Assembly: GCA_003343705.1 (NCBI GenBank) | Contig: QAKR01000038.1 | Coordinates: 1 to 12,148 of the forward strand | DNA length: 12,148 bases | Direction: 5' to 3' | DNA from: Clostridiales bacterium | GTDB lineage: Bacteria > Bacillota > Clostridia > Oscillospirales > UBA644 | Shown here: one piece after another, positions 1 to 6,048 of the stretch | Numbering within the stretch: position 1 is the stretch's first letter | How the letters are laid out: every line of letters begins with the position of its first letter | Notes under the pieces: generated by a model | Told to the model about the DNA's origin: nothing | Database searches by the model: none | Seen by the model: only the letters and a program-made list of their open reading frames with translations | Made by a program: the position numbers and the translations under genes

Positions 1-96
1 ACACAGTATACGGTTTATGTAAGAAGGTCTGAGGTTGCAGGCTTTTTTGCAGGTGTGTCTAGCAGACCGTTGAAAGTTACTACATCCAAAAATTGA
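1..96 (+). CDS. C-terminal end of a probable secreted/cell-surface protein (fibronectin type III-like), 5' truncated
   Basis: An open frame runs from the first base of the window to a TGA at 94-96 and gives 31 residues. The peptide contains YTVYVRRSE, then a short loop, then PLKVTT and a polar tail. That pattern resembles the last strands of the fibronectin type III or Ig-like repeats found at the C-termini of clostridial surface proteins, where TYTVYVR and L-VTT strands are common. A terminator follows directly, which supports a true gene end. No anchor signal such as LPXTG is visible, so the protein would be released or held by domains outside the window. The domain call rests on about 30 residues and is tentative; the coding status is more secure. 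Confidence 0.55.
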   Translation, partial: TQYTVYVRRSEVAGFFAGVSSRPLKVTTSKN

Positions 97-117
97 ATTA
101 TTAAATTAAAAAAAGTT

Positions 118-158
118 AAAAAAATCATAGCTCACTAAAAGTGAACTATGATTTTTTT
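118..158 (+). terminator. Rho-independent terminator after the truncated surface-protein gene
   Basis: ATCATAGCTCAC (124-135) pairs with GTGAACTATGAT (141-152) with one mismatch around a 5-nt TAAAA loop. The stem is extended by A-rich and T-rich flanks and followed by a seven-T run (152-158). The A tract on the left arm means it could also work on the opposite strand. Confidence 0.85.
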
Positions 159-180
159 CTAATAATAATATTTTTGAAGT

Positions 181-209
181 TTGTGATTAAACTAAATATA
201 GAATATTAT
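181..209 (+). promoter_or_regulatory. Putative sigma-A promoter of the 62-residue small gene
   Basis: TTGTGA (181-186) and TATTAT (204-209) are separated by 17 bp. An alternative, TTGAAG (174-179) with TATAGA (197-202), also has a 17-bp spacer. The region is AT-rich, so chance matches are likely. A promoter is nevertheless expected here because the gene follows a terminator. Confidence 0.45.
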
Positions 210-232
210 AGTTTTGAAAGGAATCTTTAAAT

Positions 233-421
233 ATGGATAATAAACATGCTGAAATACCTCTCGGTTTTGGAATGGCTTTAGCGCAGAATGAAAAAGCTTT
301 TAATAACTTTGCAACTTTACCTGAAAGTAAACGCAATGAGTATATTGAACGCTCTCATACTGTTAAAACAAAATATGAAATGCAAATGCTTATAGAAGAA
401 ATAGAAAAACTTGAAATATAA
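233..421 (+). CDS. 62-residue small protein, OmdA/YdeI C-terminal-like
   Basis: This is a small cytoplasmic protein with no signal peptide or membrane segment. The start is ATG 233, preceded by AAGGA (218-222) at a 10-nt spacing. The sequence opens with IPLGFGMALAQNEKA, then FATLPESKRNEYIERS, then a helical, charged C-terminus. This resembles the short 'bacteriocin-protection, YdeI or OmpD-associated' (OmdA) domain, in which a pattern of P-x-x-L-x-x-A-L, an aromatic residue, LSP-x-x-R-x-E-Y-I and a basic helix recurs. Short stand-alone versions occur in Firmicutes; their function is not established and the family name should not be read as a function. It sits alone between two hairpin terminators and so is probably monocistronic. 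Family similarity is recalled from memory, not searched. Confidence 0.75.
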   Translation: MDNKHAEIPLGFGMALAQNEKAFNNFATLPESKRNEYIERSHTVKTKYEMQMLIEEIEKLEI

Positions 422-433
422 TTATTTTCTATA

Positions 434-462
434 TTGACTTACAATATTCCATAATATATAAT
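434..462 (+). promoter_or_regulatory. Near-consensus sigma-A promoter of the ABC exporter operon
   Basis: TTGACT (434-439, five of six consensus bases) and TATAAT (457-462, six of six) are separated by exactly 17 bp. The predicted start near 469 leaves a leader of about 40 nt before the GTG start at 510. The -10 box and the start point lie inside the 443-479 palindrome. Confidence 0.8.
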
Positions 463-484
463 ATATATTATGGAATATTTTTTT
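443..484 (+). terminator. Perfect 18-bp AT-only inverted repeat plus T-run, terminator of the small gene
   Basis: The left arm 443-460 and right arm 462-479 are exact reverse complements around A461; in RNA the innermost pairs would open to form a loop. Seven Ts (478-484) follow, as in an intrinsic terminator. The only G/C pairs are the two contributed by the CC at 449-450 and the GG at 472-473, so stability comes from length. The same palindrome contains the -10 box of the next promoter, so it may also, or instead, be an operator. Confidence 0.7.
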
Positions 485-509
485 ATGAAAATAAAAAGGA
501 GCGTAGTAA

Positions 510-1415
510 GTGAATATAATAGAAATTAAAAATCTTAAAAAGAGTTTTAAAGAAATAAAAGCCGTAGATGATATTTCTTTTCGAGTAAAAGAAGGAGAAC
601 TCTTTGCGTTTTTAGGCCTTAACGGTGCAGGAAAAAGCACTACTATTTCAATAATAAGCGGCATACTTGGAAAGGATTCGGGAAGTGTGTTTGTTAATGG
701 TTACGATATTAGTAAAGACCCGGATAAAATAAAATCTGATATCGGTATTGTTTTTCAACAATCTGTTTTAGACAAAGTTTTAACGGTGAAAGAAAATTTA
801 CGCATCCGTGCGGCATTATATAATATCAGTGGTGCGGCATTTGAAAAACGACTTTCAGAGCTTTGTAATCTTCTTGATTTGAATGACCTTTTAAAGCGCC
901 CTGTTGATAAACTTTCCGGCGGCCAGCGCAGACGGATAGATGTTGCACGAGCTTTGTTTCACTCTCCAAAAATACTCATACTTGATGAGCCTACAACAGG
1001 GCTTGATCCTCAATCCAGGATAATGGTTTGGACGGTGGTCGAGAAATTACGTAAAACAGACGGTTTGACTGTTTTTATGACAACTCATTACATGGAAGAG
1101 GCTGCTGAAGCTGACTATGTCGTTATTTTGGAAAACGGGAAAATTGCCGCAAACGGAACACCTAACGATCTTAAAAATGAATTTACAGGTGATTTTATAA
1201 AGTTGTACGGTGTTGATAAATGTGAGCTTGAAAAGCGAGAAATCTTATATACGGAAGAAAACGGATATCTACAGATATTTGTTAAAAATACAAAAGAAGC
1301 TAAAGATTTAATAACTCAAAACGGTGATATATTTAATGATTTCGAAGTTGTTAAAGGGAAAATGGATGACGTGTTTTTAGCAGCTACAGGTAAAACCATA
1401 AAGGAGGTTGAGTAA
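510..1415 (+). CDS. ABC exporter ATP-binding protein (ABC-2/DrrA-like)
   Basis: This is the ATPase subunit of a two-gene ABC-2 type exporter, acting at the inner face of the membrane with the permease encoded next. It has 301 residues, normal for the family. Visible motifs are Walker A GLNGAGKST (36-44), the Q-loop glutamine Q83, signature LSGGQ (135-139), Walker B ILILD (155-159) followed by E160, D-loop near 166, and switch histidine H193. A C-terminal extension of about 80 residues, typical of DrrA/NodI-type subunits, follows. The start is GTG 510 with AAAGGAG at 495-501, 8 nt upstream. The gene ends in AAGGAGGTTGAGTAA, so its last codons carry the ribosome binding site of the permease. 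The substrate cannot be read from the sequence; drug, lipid or peptide export are all seen in this group. Confidence 0.93.
   Translation: MNIIEIKNLKKSFKEIKAVDDISFRVKEGELFAFLGLNGAGKSTTISIISGILGKDSGSVFVNGYDISKDPDKIKSDIGIVFQQSVLDKVLTVKENLRIRAALYNISGAAFEKRLSELCNLLDLNDLLKRPVDKLSGGQRRRIDVARALFHSPKILILDEPTTGLDPQSRIMVWTVVEKLRKTDGLTVFMTTHYMEEAAEADYVVILENGKIAANGTPNDLKNEFTGDFIKLYGVDKCELEKREILYTEENGYLQIFVKNTKEAKDLITQNGDIFNDFEVVKGKMDDVFLAATGKTIKEVE
1401..1407 (+). promoter_or_regulatory. Shine-Dalgarno AAGGAGG that fixes the permease start
   Basis: AAGGAGG lies within the last codons of the ATPase gene. It touches the in-frame TTG at 1408 but stands 9 nt before ATG 1417, the usual spacing. The ATG is therefore the better start. 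Confidence 0.85.
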
Positions 1416-1416
1416 A

Positions 1417-2316
1417 ATGGGTGTCGCTTTAAGACAACTTATATCACGTAATACAAAACTGTATTTTAAAGACAAATCTATGTTTTTAACGTCGATGATT
1501 ACGCCGATGATACTTTTTATTTTATTTATAACTTTTTTACGCAGTGTTTATGAAAAGTCGTTTATTTCATTTATTCCGGAAGGTATGTCTATGGACCAAA
1601 GCATAGTAGATGCGTTTACCGTAAGTTGGTTGCTGTCTTCTATAATTGCCGTCAGCAGTGTAACGGTTGCGTTTTGCTCTAATATAATTATGGCTCAAGA
1701 TAAACTGAACGGGACTATACACGATATTATTGTAGCTCCCATAAAGAAATCTACACTCGCTATAAGTTATTACATATCTAATGTTATTTCCACTGCAGTT
1801 ATTTGTTATGCTGTAATGGTTTTAGGGTTTGTATATATTTCAATGGTGGGATGGTATTTCTCGGTAACAGATGTTCTTTTAATAATGCTTGATATATTTA
1901 TTTGTGTGATTTTTGGTACGGCACTTGCGGCACTCGTTGATAATTTTCTAAAAACTCAGGGGAGTGTTGGAGCTGTTTCGAGTCTTGTTAGCGCTCTTTA
2001 CGGTTTTTTATGCGGTGCATATATGCCTATTTCCCAATTTTCTGAACCAATACGAAATTTTGTTTCAATATTACCCGGTACATATGGTACGGCTTTGTTA
2101 AGATCTCATTATTTAAATGGTGTTTTATCCGAAGTTAATAAAACAATGCCTGATGAACTTGTTAACGGCGTTCGTGACAGCTTTGATGCAAATCTGTATT
2201 TTTTCGGTAATCGTGTTGAAGTATGGCAGATGTATACTGTTTTAATTTTCGCTGTGGTTGTTGTTTTGGCTGCATACATCATTATTAATTGTTTTGATAA
2301 AAAGAAGAAAATCTAG
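1417..2316 (+). CDS. ABC-2 type exporter permease
   Basis: This is an integral membrane subunit that partners the preceding ATPase. From ATG 1417 it has 299 residues. I reject the in-frame TTG at 1408 because it directly abuts the Shine-Dalgarno. Hydrophobic segments lie near residues 22-42, 68-92, 117-139, 148-170, 177-200 and 270-291, giving the six-helix plan of ABC-2 permeases. An extracellular loop follows the first helix, and a larger one of about 65 residues lies before the last. The cytoplasmic coupling stretch AQDKLNGTIHDIIVAPIKKS and the later GAYMPISQFSEPIRN and LPGTYG segments are typical of the family. A KKKK tail ends the protein in the cytoplasm. It overlaps no neighbour and begins 1 nt after the ATPase stop codon. 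No regulator gene is adjacent, so the cargo is unknown. Confidence 0.92.
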   Translation: MGVALRQLISRNTKLYFKDKSMFLTSMITPMILFILFITFLRSVYEKSFISFIPEGMSMDQSIVDAFTVSWLLSSIIAVSSVTVAFCSNIIMAQDKLNGTIHDIIVAPIKKSTLAISYYISNVISTAVICYAVMVLGFVYISMVGWYFSVTDVLLIMLDIFICVIFGTALAALVDNFLKTQGSVGAVSSLVSALYGFLCGAYMPISQFSEPIRNFVSILPGTYGTALLRSHYLNGVLSEVNKTMPDELVNGVRDSFDANLYFFGNRVEVWQMYTVLIFAVVVVLAAYIIINCFDKKKKI

Positions 2317-2343
2317 ATAGGGTTAACAAAATACATAAATAGA

Positions 2344-2388
2344 AAACCTCTTGAAAAAGGCTTATTTTATACCTTTATCAAGAGGTTT
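2344..2388. terminator. Convergent, probably bidirectional terminator
   Basis: The arms 2344-2360 and 2372-2388 pair over 17 positions with one mismatch around an 11-nt loop; the core is AAACCTCTTGA with TCAAGAGGTTT. T-rich sequence follows on both strands. The hairpin lies between the plus-strand exporter and the minus-strand gene ending at 2469. The remaining 2389-2468 shows nothing beyond a 5-bp inverted repeat (CACTT 2434-2438, AAGTG 2447-2451). Confidence 0.8.
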
Positions 2389-2468
2389 ATCTTCTGTTTG
2401 TTTTTATAGCCAATTAACTCGAAAATCTTGAACCACTTTTAAAGTTAAGTGCCTATATCCGTATAGTT

Positions 2469-2687
2469 TCATGTCTCATCAAATATTTTTAAAAACAGCT
2501 TTTTTCTTCTTTCTGCGTTTTTAAGGTATATTGCGGTTTTTTCGCTAATGATTTTTTCAGCCTCACGTTTTAATGTGTGGTCTGAAAGCGGCGGAGACTG
2601 AGGCTTCATAATAAATATGGCTTCTTCAAATATATCGCTTTTTGTGTCCCTTATTACAAAAACCTTTTTAGATATGCCTTTTATCAT
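2469..2687 (-). CDS. 72-residue conserved-looking hypothetical protein downstream of prmA
   Basis: This is a small soluble protein of unknown function. On the minus strand it starts with ATG (2687-2685), preceded by AGGGGG at 2701-2696 with an 8-nt spacer, a strong ribosome binding site for such a short frame. The product begins MIKGISKKVFVIRDTKSD, then a hydrophobic stretch EEAIFIMKP, then a basic helical region rich in K, R and E. I recall short clostridial proteins of the form M-x-KG-x-x-K-x-x-x-E-x-x-x-T-x-x-x-x-FE-x-A, about 60-80 residues, with a similar opening, but cannot name a family. It follows prmA after 97 nt with no clear promoter between them, so cotranscription is plausible. 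The terminator at 2344-2388 would end the unit. Confidence 0.7.
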   Translation of the reverse strand: MIKGISKKVFVIRDTKSDIFEEAIFIMKPQSPPLSDHTLKREAEKIISEKTAIYLKNAERRKKLFLKIFDET

Positions 2688-2711
2688 ATATATAACCCCC
2701 TATGCAAGTGT

Positions 2712-2727
2712 CAGTAATATTCTACTG
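2712..2727. repeat. Short inverted repeat between prmA and the small gene
   Basis: On the minus strand CAGTA and TACTG flank a 6-nt centre, and a G-U pair would extend the stem to 6 bp with an AATA loop. No T-run follows, so it is not a terminator. It could be an RNA processing or stability element, or chance. Confidence 0.25.
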
Positions 2728-2784
2728 CAAATTTCAGGGATTTATACTAACAAGGACAAAGCTATTTTTAAAAGATGTAATAAT

Positions 2785-3693
2785 TTATTTAGATATTATA
2801 CAGTTCCATCCCTTTTTTTCTTTTATTTCGACAATCTCCAGTCCGTTTTCGGATAAAGCTTTTTTAACATCCTCCGCACGCTCGGTTATTATACCCGATG
2901 CAATAAAAAATCCATTGAGCAAAGGTTTTATTTTAGGTAAAATTGCAATTATAACGTCTGCAACAATGTTTGCTGTTATAACATTAAAAATTTTATCCGG
3001 AGCTTGTTGCGTTAAAATATCCAGCGGGTATGCATCAAGTTTATTTTCAACGTTGTTAAGCTCAGCGTTTTCATATGCAACTTTAATTGCGTTTTGATCA
3101 ATATCAACAGCCGTTACGCTTTTTGCACCGCATAAAAGAGCAGTGATTGAAAGTATGCCGCTACCGGTGCCGACGTCAAAAATCTCGTCATCGTTTTTAA
3201 CGTATTGTTGTATTGCTTCAATACACATGGATGTGGTTTCATGTGTTCCTGTTCCAAAAGCCATTCCCGGGTCTATAACAAGAATTTTTTCATCAGTTTT
3301 AGGTTCATATTTTTCCCACTCAGGCACGACGACAATATCGTCGATTTTTATAGGTTTATAATATTTTTTCCAAGAAGTTGAATAATCTTCTTCATTAATT
3401 TTATTGCGGCTTATTAAATATTTAATGTTCTCAGAAGAAAATCTTTCTTCAATAAATGCGATACAGTCCTCAATTGATGTATTTTCATCAATATAAACAT
3501 GCATAATAGCTTGTGTTTTATCTTTTTGTAAAAGTTCTTCATCAACAATTCCGACTTGCTTTACTATTTCATTTTCCATTAAGTCAGAATAATCTTCAAT
3601 ATACATTCCGCCCAAGTTCAACATTGTTGCAATATCTGATGCTTTTTGAACGTCAGTACTTGCAAGTTCAATCATAATTTCGCTGTAAGTCAT
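2785..3693 (-). CDS. prmA: Ribosomal protein L11 methyltransferase
   Basis: PrmA is a cytoplasmic SAM-dependent enzyme that trimethylates lysines and the N-terminus of ribosomal protein L11. From ATG 3693 the product has 302 residues, the usual family length. The N-terminal substrate-recognition domain occupies about 1-110. The family block DPGMAFGTGTHETT lies at 141-154, SAM motif I DVGTGSGILSI at 173-183, the acidic residue of motif II is D197, and the NI motif of the active site is at 242-243 (TANIVADVI). An in-frame ATG exists at 3720, but it lies in the extended -10 region of the predicted promoter. GAGGTG (3705-3700) stands 6 nt before ATG 3693, so the shorter protein is chosen. Divergent to the plus-strand operon. 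The frequent partner rsmE is absent here; a small unknown gene follows instead. Confidence 0.95.
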   Translation of the reverse strand: MTYSEIMIELASTDVQKASDIATMLNLGGMYIEDYSDLMENEIVKQVGIVDEELLQKDKTQAIMHVYIDENTSIEDCIAFIEERFSSENIKYLISRNKINEEDYSTSWKKYYKPIKIDDIVVVPEWEKYEPKTDEKILVIDPGMAFGTGTHETTSMCIEAIQQYVKNDDEIFDVGTGSGILSITALLCGAKSVTAVDIDQNAIKVAYENAELNNVENKLDAYPLDILTQQAPDKIFNVITANIVADVIIAILPKIKPLLNGFFIASGIITERAEDVKKALSENGLEIVEIKEKKGWNCIISK

Positions 3694-3710
3694 TTTCAAC
3701 ACCTCGCCAT

Positions 3711-3739
3711 ATTTTAGCATAAAAAAACAAAATAGTCAA
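3711..3739 (-). promoter_or_regulatory. Putative sigma-A promoter of prmA
   Basis: Read on the minus strand, TTGACT (3739-3734) and TAAAAT (3716-3711) are 17 bp apart, with TGC immediately before the -10, giving an extended TGn element. The predicted start near 3704 would leave a leader of only about 11-13 nt and places the ATG at 3720 upstream of the transcript. Confidence 0.65.
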
Positions 3740-3765
3740 GTTCACATAATTTTAAATTATTATAC

Positions 3766-3794
3766 TTGAAAAAATATTAAAAGTGGTGTATAAT
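3766..3794 (+). promoter_or_regulatory. Sigma-A promoter of the pduL-nifS-nifU-lipoprotein operon
   Basis: TTGAAA (3766-3771) and TATAAT (3789-3794) are separated by 17 bp. The predicted start near 3801 gives a leader of about 32 nt. It is divergent from the prmA promoter and about 30 bp from it. No operator or riboswitch is evident. Confidence 0.8.
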
Positions 3795-3832
3795 GTTATA
3801 TATAATTTATAATGATAGGGGTATTATGAACA

Positions 3833-4405
3833 ATGAATAAAATACTAATTGAAACATCTGCAAGACACGTACATCTAACACAAGAACATATAGAAATCCT
3901 TTTTGGAAAAGGTTATCAACTTACGGTAAAAAAAGACCTTTCTCAACCGGGGCAGTTTGCTTGCAATGAAAGGGTTACTCTTAAGGGTCCTAAGAGCGAA
4001 ATAAAAAATGTTTCTATACTCGGGCCTGCCCGTCCTGACTCTCAGGTAGAAGTTTCCGCAACTGATGCAAGATCTCTTGGGCTCTCTTTACCTGTAAGAG
4101 AAAGCGGAGATATTGCCGGAACACCCGGACTTATACTTATTGGGCCTGAAGGTGAAGTTGAACTTTCACAAGGTGCCATAGTTGCAAAAAGACATATACA
4201 TCTTACACCGGAAGCAGCTTCTGAATTTGGAGTATCGGACAAGCAGATAGTTAATGTTCGTGTTGTAAACAATTGCCGCTCCATTATTTTTGGTGATGTT
4301 GTAATTCGTGTAAGCCCGAAATTTGCACCTGCAATGCATATTGACACAGATGAAGCAAACGCAGGATTTATCGCTCCCAACACAGAGGGCGAAATTATTT
4401 TATAA
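3833..4405 (+). CDS. pduL: PduL-type phosphate acyltransferase (phosphotransacylase)
   Basis: This enzyme transfers an acyl group between CoA and inorganic phosphate, making acetyl or propionyl phosphate for substrate-level ATP formation. It has 190 residues and two related halves. The zinc-binding motifs are ARHVHL (H12, H14) and KRHIHL (H121, H123), with E73 in the strand QVEVS and H169 in MHIDTDEAN. R67 in GPARPDSQ fits the conserved phosphate-contacting arginine. There is no N-terminal encapsulation extension and no microcompartment shell gene nearby, so it is probably a free cytoplasmic housekeeping enzyme, as in fermentative Clostridia lacking a classical Pta. The start is ATG 3833 with AGGGG (3817-3821) 11 nt upstream. 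An out-of-frame ATG at 3826 gives only four codons. First gene of the operon; acetyl versus propionyl preference cannot be read. Confidence 0.93.
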   Translation: MNKILIETSARHVHLTQEHIEILFGKGYQLTVKKDLSQPGQFACNERVTLKGPKSEIKNVSILGPARPDSQVEVSATDARSLGLSLPVRESGDIAGTPGLILIGPEGEVELSQGAIVAKRHIHLTPEAASEFGVSDKQIVNVRVVNNCRSIIFGDVVIRVSPKFAPAMHIDTDEANAGFIAPNTEGEIIL

Positions 4406-4423
4406 GACAAGAGGCATATTTTT

Positions 4424-5590
4424 ATGTTAGTATATGCAGATAATGCGGCAACAACCAAAATAGATAAACCTGTTTTAGATGCGATGATGCCCTATCTCAC
4501 AACTGTTTACGGCAATCCCGGAAGTGTACATCAAAAGGGCAGAGAAGCATTTATGGCAGTTGATTCGGCACGATCAAAAGTTGCAAAAGCAATTAATGCC
4601 GACCCGGGAGAGATATATTTTACCGGTGACGGAACCGAATCTGACAATTGGGCAATAAAAGGTGTTGCCCATAAATACTCAAAAAAGGGAAAACATATTA
4701 TTTCAACAAATATTGAGCATCATGCGGTTTTGCATTCGCTTATGGCACTTGAAAAAGAAGGTTATGAAATAACTTATCTTCCCGTTGATGCAAACGGATT
4801 TGTTTCACCTGAGCAGCTTGAAAACGCAATTCGTCCCGATACTGTTCTTATAACCATAATGTTTGCCAATAATGAAATAGGTTGTATCGAGCCGATTAAA
4901 GAGCTTGGTGCCGTTGCTAAAAAACACAACGTTATTTTTCATACGGATGCAGTTCAAGCGGTGGGGCATGTTCCGGTTGATGTTAAAGATATGAATATCG
5001 ATCTGCTTAGCATATCGGCTCATAAATTTAATGCGCCGAAAGGTGTGGGTGTTCTTTATATGAGAAAGGGTATTTATCTTCCCGCTTTAATAGACGGAGG
5101 CCAGCAAGAAAAGGGCAGACGTGCAGGGACTGAAAATGTTGCTTCCATAATCGGAATGGGCGCTGCTATTGAAGCTGCTGTAAGAGAAATGCCTGAACGT
5201 ACGGCAAAAGTTGAGGCTTTGCGTAATAAGCTTCGTGATGGTCTTGTTGAAAAAATTTCTCATTGTAAACTTAACACTCCGGCAAATAATAGTTTACCGG
5301 GAACGCTTAATATTTCAATAAACTATGTTGAAGGCGAGGCTCTTTTGTTGAGCCTAGATCTGAAAGGTATTTGTGCCTCATCGGGATCTGCATGTACTTC
5401 AGGTTCTTTAGACCCTTCACATGTTCTTTTGGCAATAGGCTTAACACATGAGGTTGCTCATGGATCTGTACGATTTAGCCTCGATCACAACAATACTGAA
5501 AAAGAAGTTGATTATATTCTCGAAGTTTTTCCCGATATTGTTAAAAAGCTTCGTGATATGTCACCCTTATGGGAGAAGGTGGATAAATAA
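4424..5590 (+). CDS. nifS: Cysteine desulfurase, NifS/IscS family
   Basis: This PLP enzyme takes sulfur from cysteine as a persulfide and passes it to the Fe-S scaffold encoded next. It has 388 residues, full length. The N-terminal motif is YADNAATT (4-11). H100 in NIEHH stacks on PLP, D175 and Q178 lie in HTDAVQA, and the Schiff-base lysine is K201 in SAHKFNAPKG. RRAGTEN spans 232-238. The catalytic C324 sits in SSGSACTSG, on the short loop typical of group I enzymes. The PLP-phosphate loop reads TGDGTESDN (67-75) rather than the more usual TSG-x-TES. Start ATG 4424 has AAGAGG (4409-4414) 9 nt upstream. It follows pduL by 18 nt and overlaps nifU by one base (TAATG). IscS and NifS naming is interchangeable here. 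No IscR gene and no mnmA are present. Confidence 0.95.
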   Translation: MLVYADNAATTKIDKPVLDAMMPYLTTVYGNPGSVHQKGREAFMAVDSARSKVAKAINADPGEIYFTGDGTESDNWAIKGVAHKYSKKGKHIISTNIEHHAVLHSLMALEKEGYEITYLPVDANGFVSPEQLENAIRPDTVLITIMFANNEIGCIEPIKELGAVAKKHNVIFHTDAVQAVGHVPVDVKDMNIDLLSISAHKFNAPKGVGVLYMRKGIYLPALIDGGQQEKGRRAGTENVASIIGMGAAIEAAVREMPERTAKVEALRNKLRDGLVEKISHCKLNTPANNSLPGTLNISINYVEGEALLLSLDLKGICASSGSACTSGSLDPSHVLLAIGLTHEVAHGSVRFSLDHNNTEKEVDYILEVFPDIVKKLRDMSPLWEKVDK

Positions 5591-6036
5591 TGTATTCAGA
5601 AAAGGTCATGGATCATTTCTCAAACCCTCGTAATGTCGGCGATATTGAAAATGCAGACGGCGTTGGCGAAGTAGGTAATGCAAAATGCGGCGACATTATG
5701 AAAATGTATTTAAAAATTGATAACGGTATTATAACTGATGTTAAATTCAGGACTTTCGGTTGCGGTGCAGCCATTGCTACATCTTCAATAGCAACAGAGC
5801 TTATTAAAGGTAAAAAAATAGAAGATGCTTTAAAGCTTACCAATAAAGCGGTTATTGAAGCCTTGGATGGCCTTCCAGCTGTTAAAGTGCATTGTTCTGT
5901 TTTGGCTGAAGAAGCTGTTAAAGCGGCAATACTTGATTATCTGCAAAAAAACAATATAGATCCTATGGTTTACGGCATTGAAAATACAGAAGGATGTTCA
6001 GGCTGCTGTTCAGCTTGTGAAAGCTGCGGAGAATAG
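5590..6036 (+). CDS. nifU: Fe-S cluster assembly scaffold, NifU/IscU N-terminal family
   Basis: This is the cytoplasmic scaffold on which Fe-S clusters are built from sulfur delivered by the cysteine desulfurase encoded just upstream. It has 148 residues. The conserved ligands are C33 with D35 (NAKCGDIM), C58 (TFGCGAA) and C102 (VHCSVLAEEA). The segment LPAVK (95-99) stands where LPPVK is usual. This motif contacts HscA in proteobacteria, a chaperone not expected here. The last 13 residues are unusual, with five cysteines (136, 139, 140, 143, 146) in a C-x2-CC-x2-C-x2-C pattern beyond the canonical domain. No C-terminal Nfu domain is present. The start codon shares one base with the nifS stop, with purine-rich GGGAGAAGGTGG just upstream, so the two are translationally coupled. 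Confidence 0.94.
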   Translation: MYSEKVMDHFSNPRNVGDIENADGVGEVGNAKCGDIMKMYLKIDNGIITDVKFRTFGCGAAIATSSIATELIKGKKIEDALKLTNKAVIEALDGLPAVKVHCSVLAEEAVKAAILDYLQKNNIDPMVYGIENTEGCSGCCSACESCGE

Positions 6037-6048
6037 GAGAAAATTCGG

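Noticed and set aside
422..664. 80-residue minus-strand frame across the ABC promoter and the start of the ATPase gene
   Set aside because: It lies antisense to a clear Walker A coding region, and its end covers the palindrome; there is no family resemblance.
1408..1416. TTG start giving a permease three residues longer
   Set aside because: It touches the AAGGAGG site with no spacing, while ATG 1417 has a 9-nt spacing.
2617..3361. Several plus-strand frames over the prmA region
   Set aside because: They are shadows of prmA and the small minus-strand gene; PrmA motifs on the minus strand are unambiguous.
3826..3840. Four-codon reading frame (ATG 3826) overlapping the pduL start
   Set aside because: Only 4 nt from the AGGGG site and most likely chance; no sign of a leader-peptide mechanism.
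4042..4458. 138-residue minus-strand frame over pduL
   Set aside because: It is antisense to PduL with all zinc motifs intact, and carries no recognisable domain.
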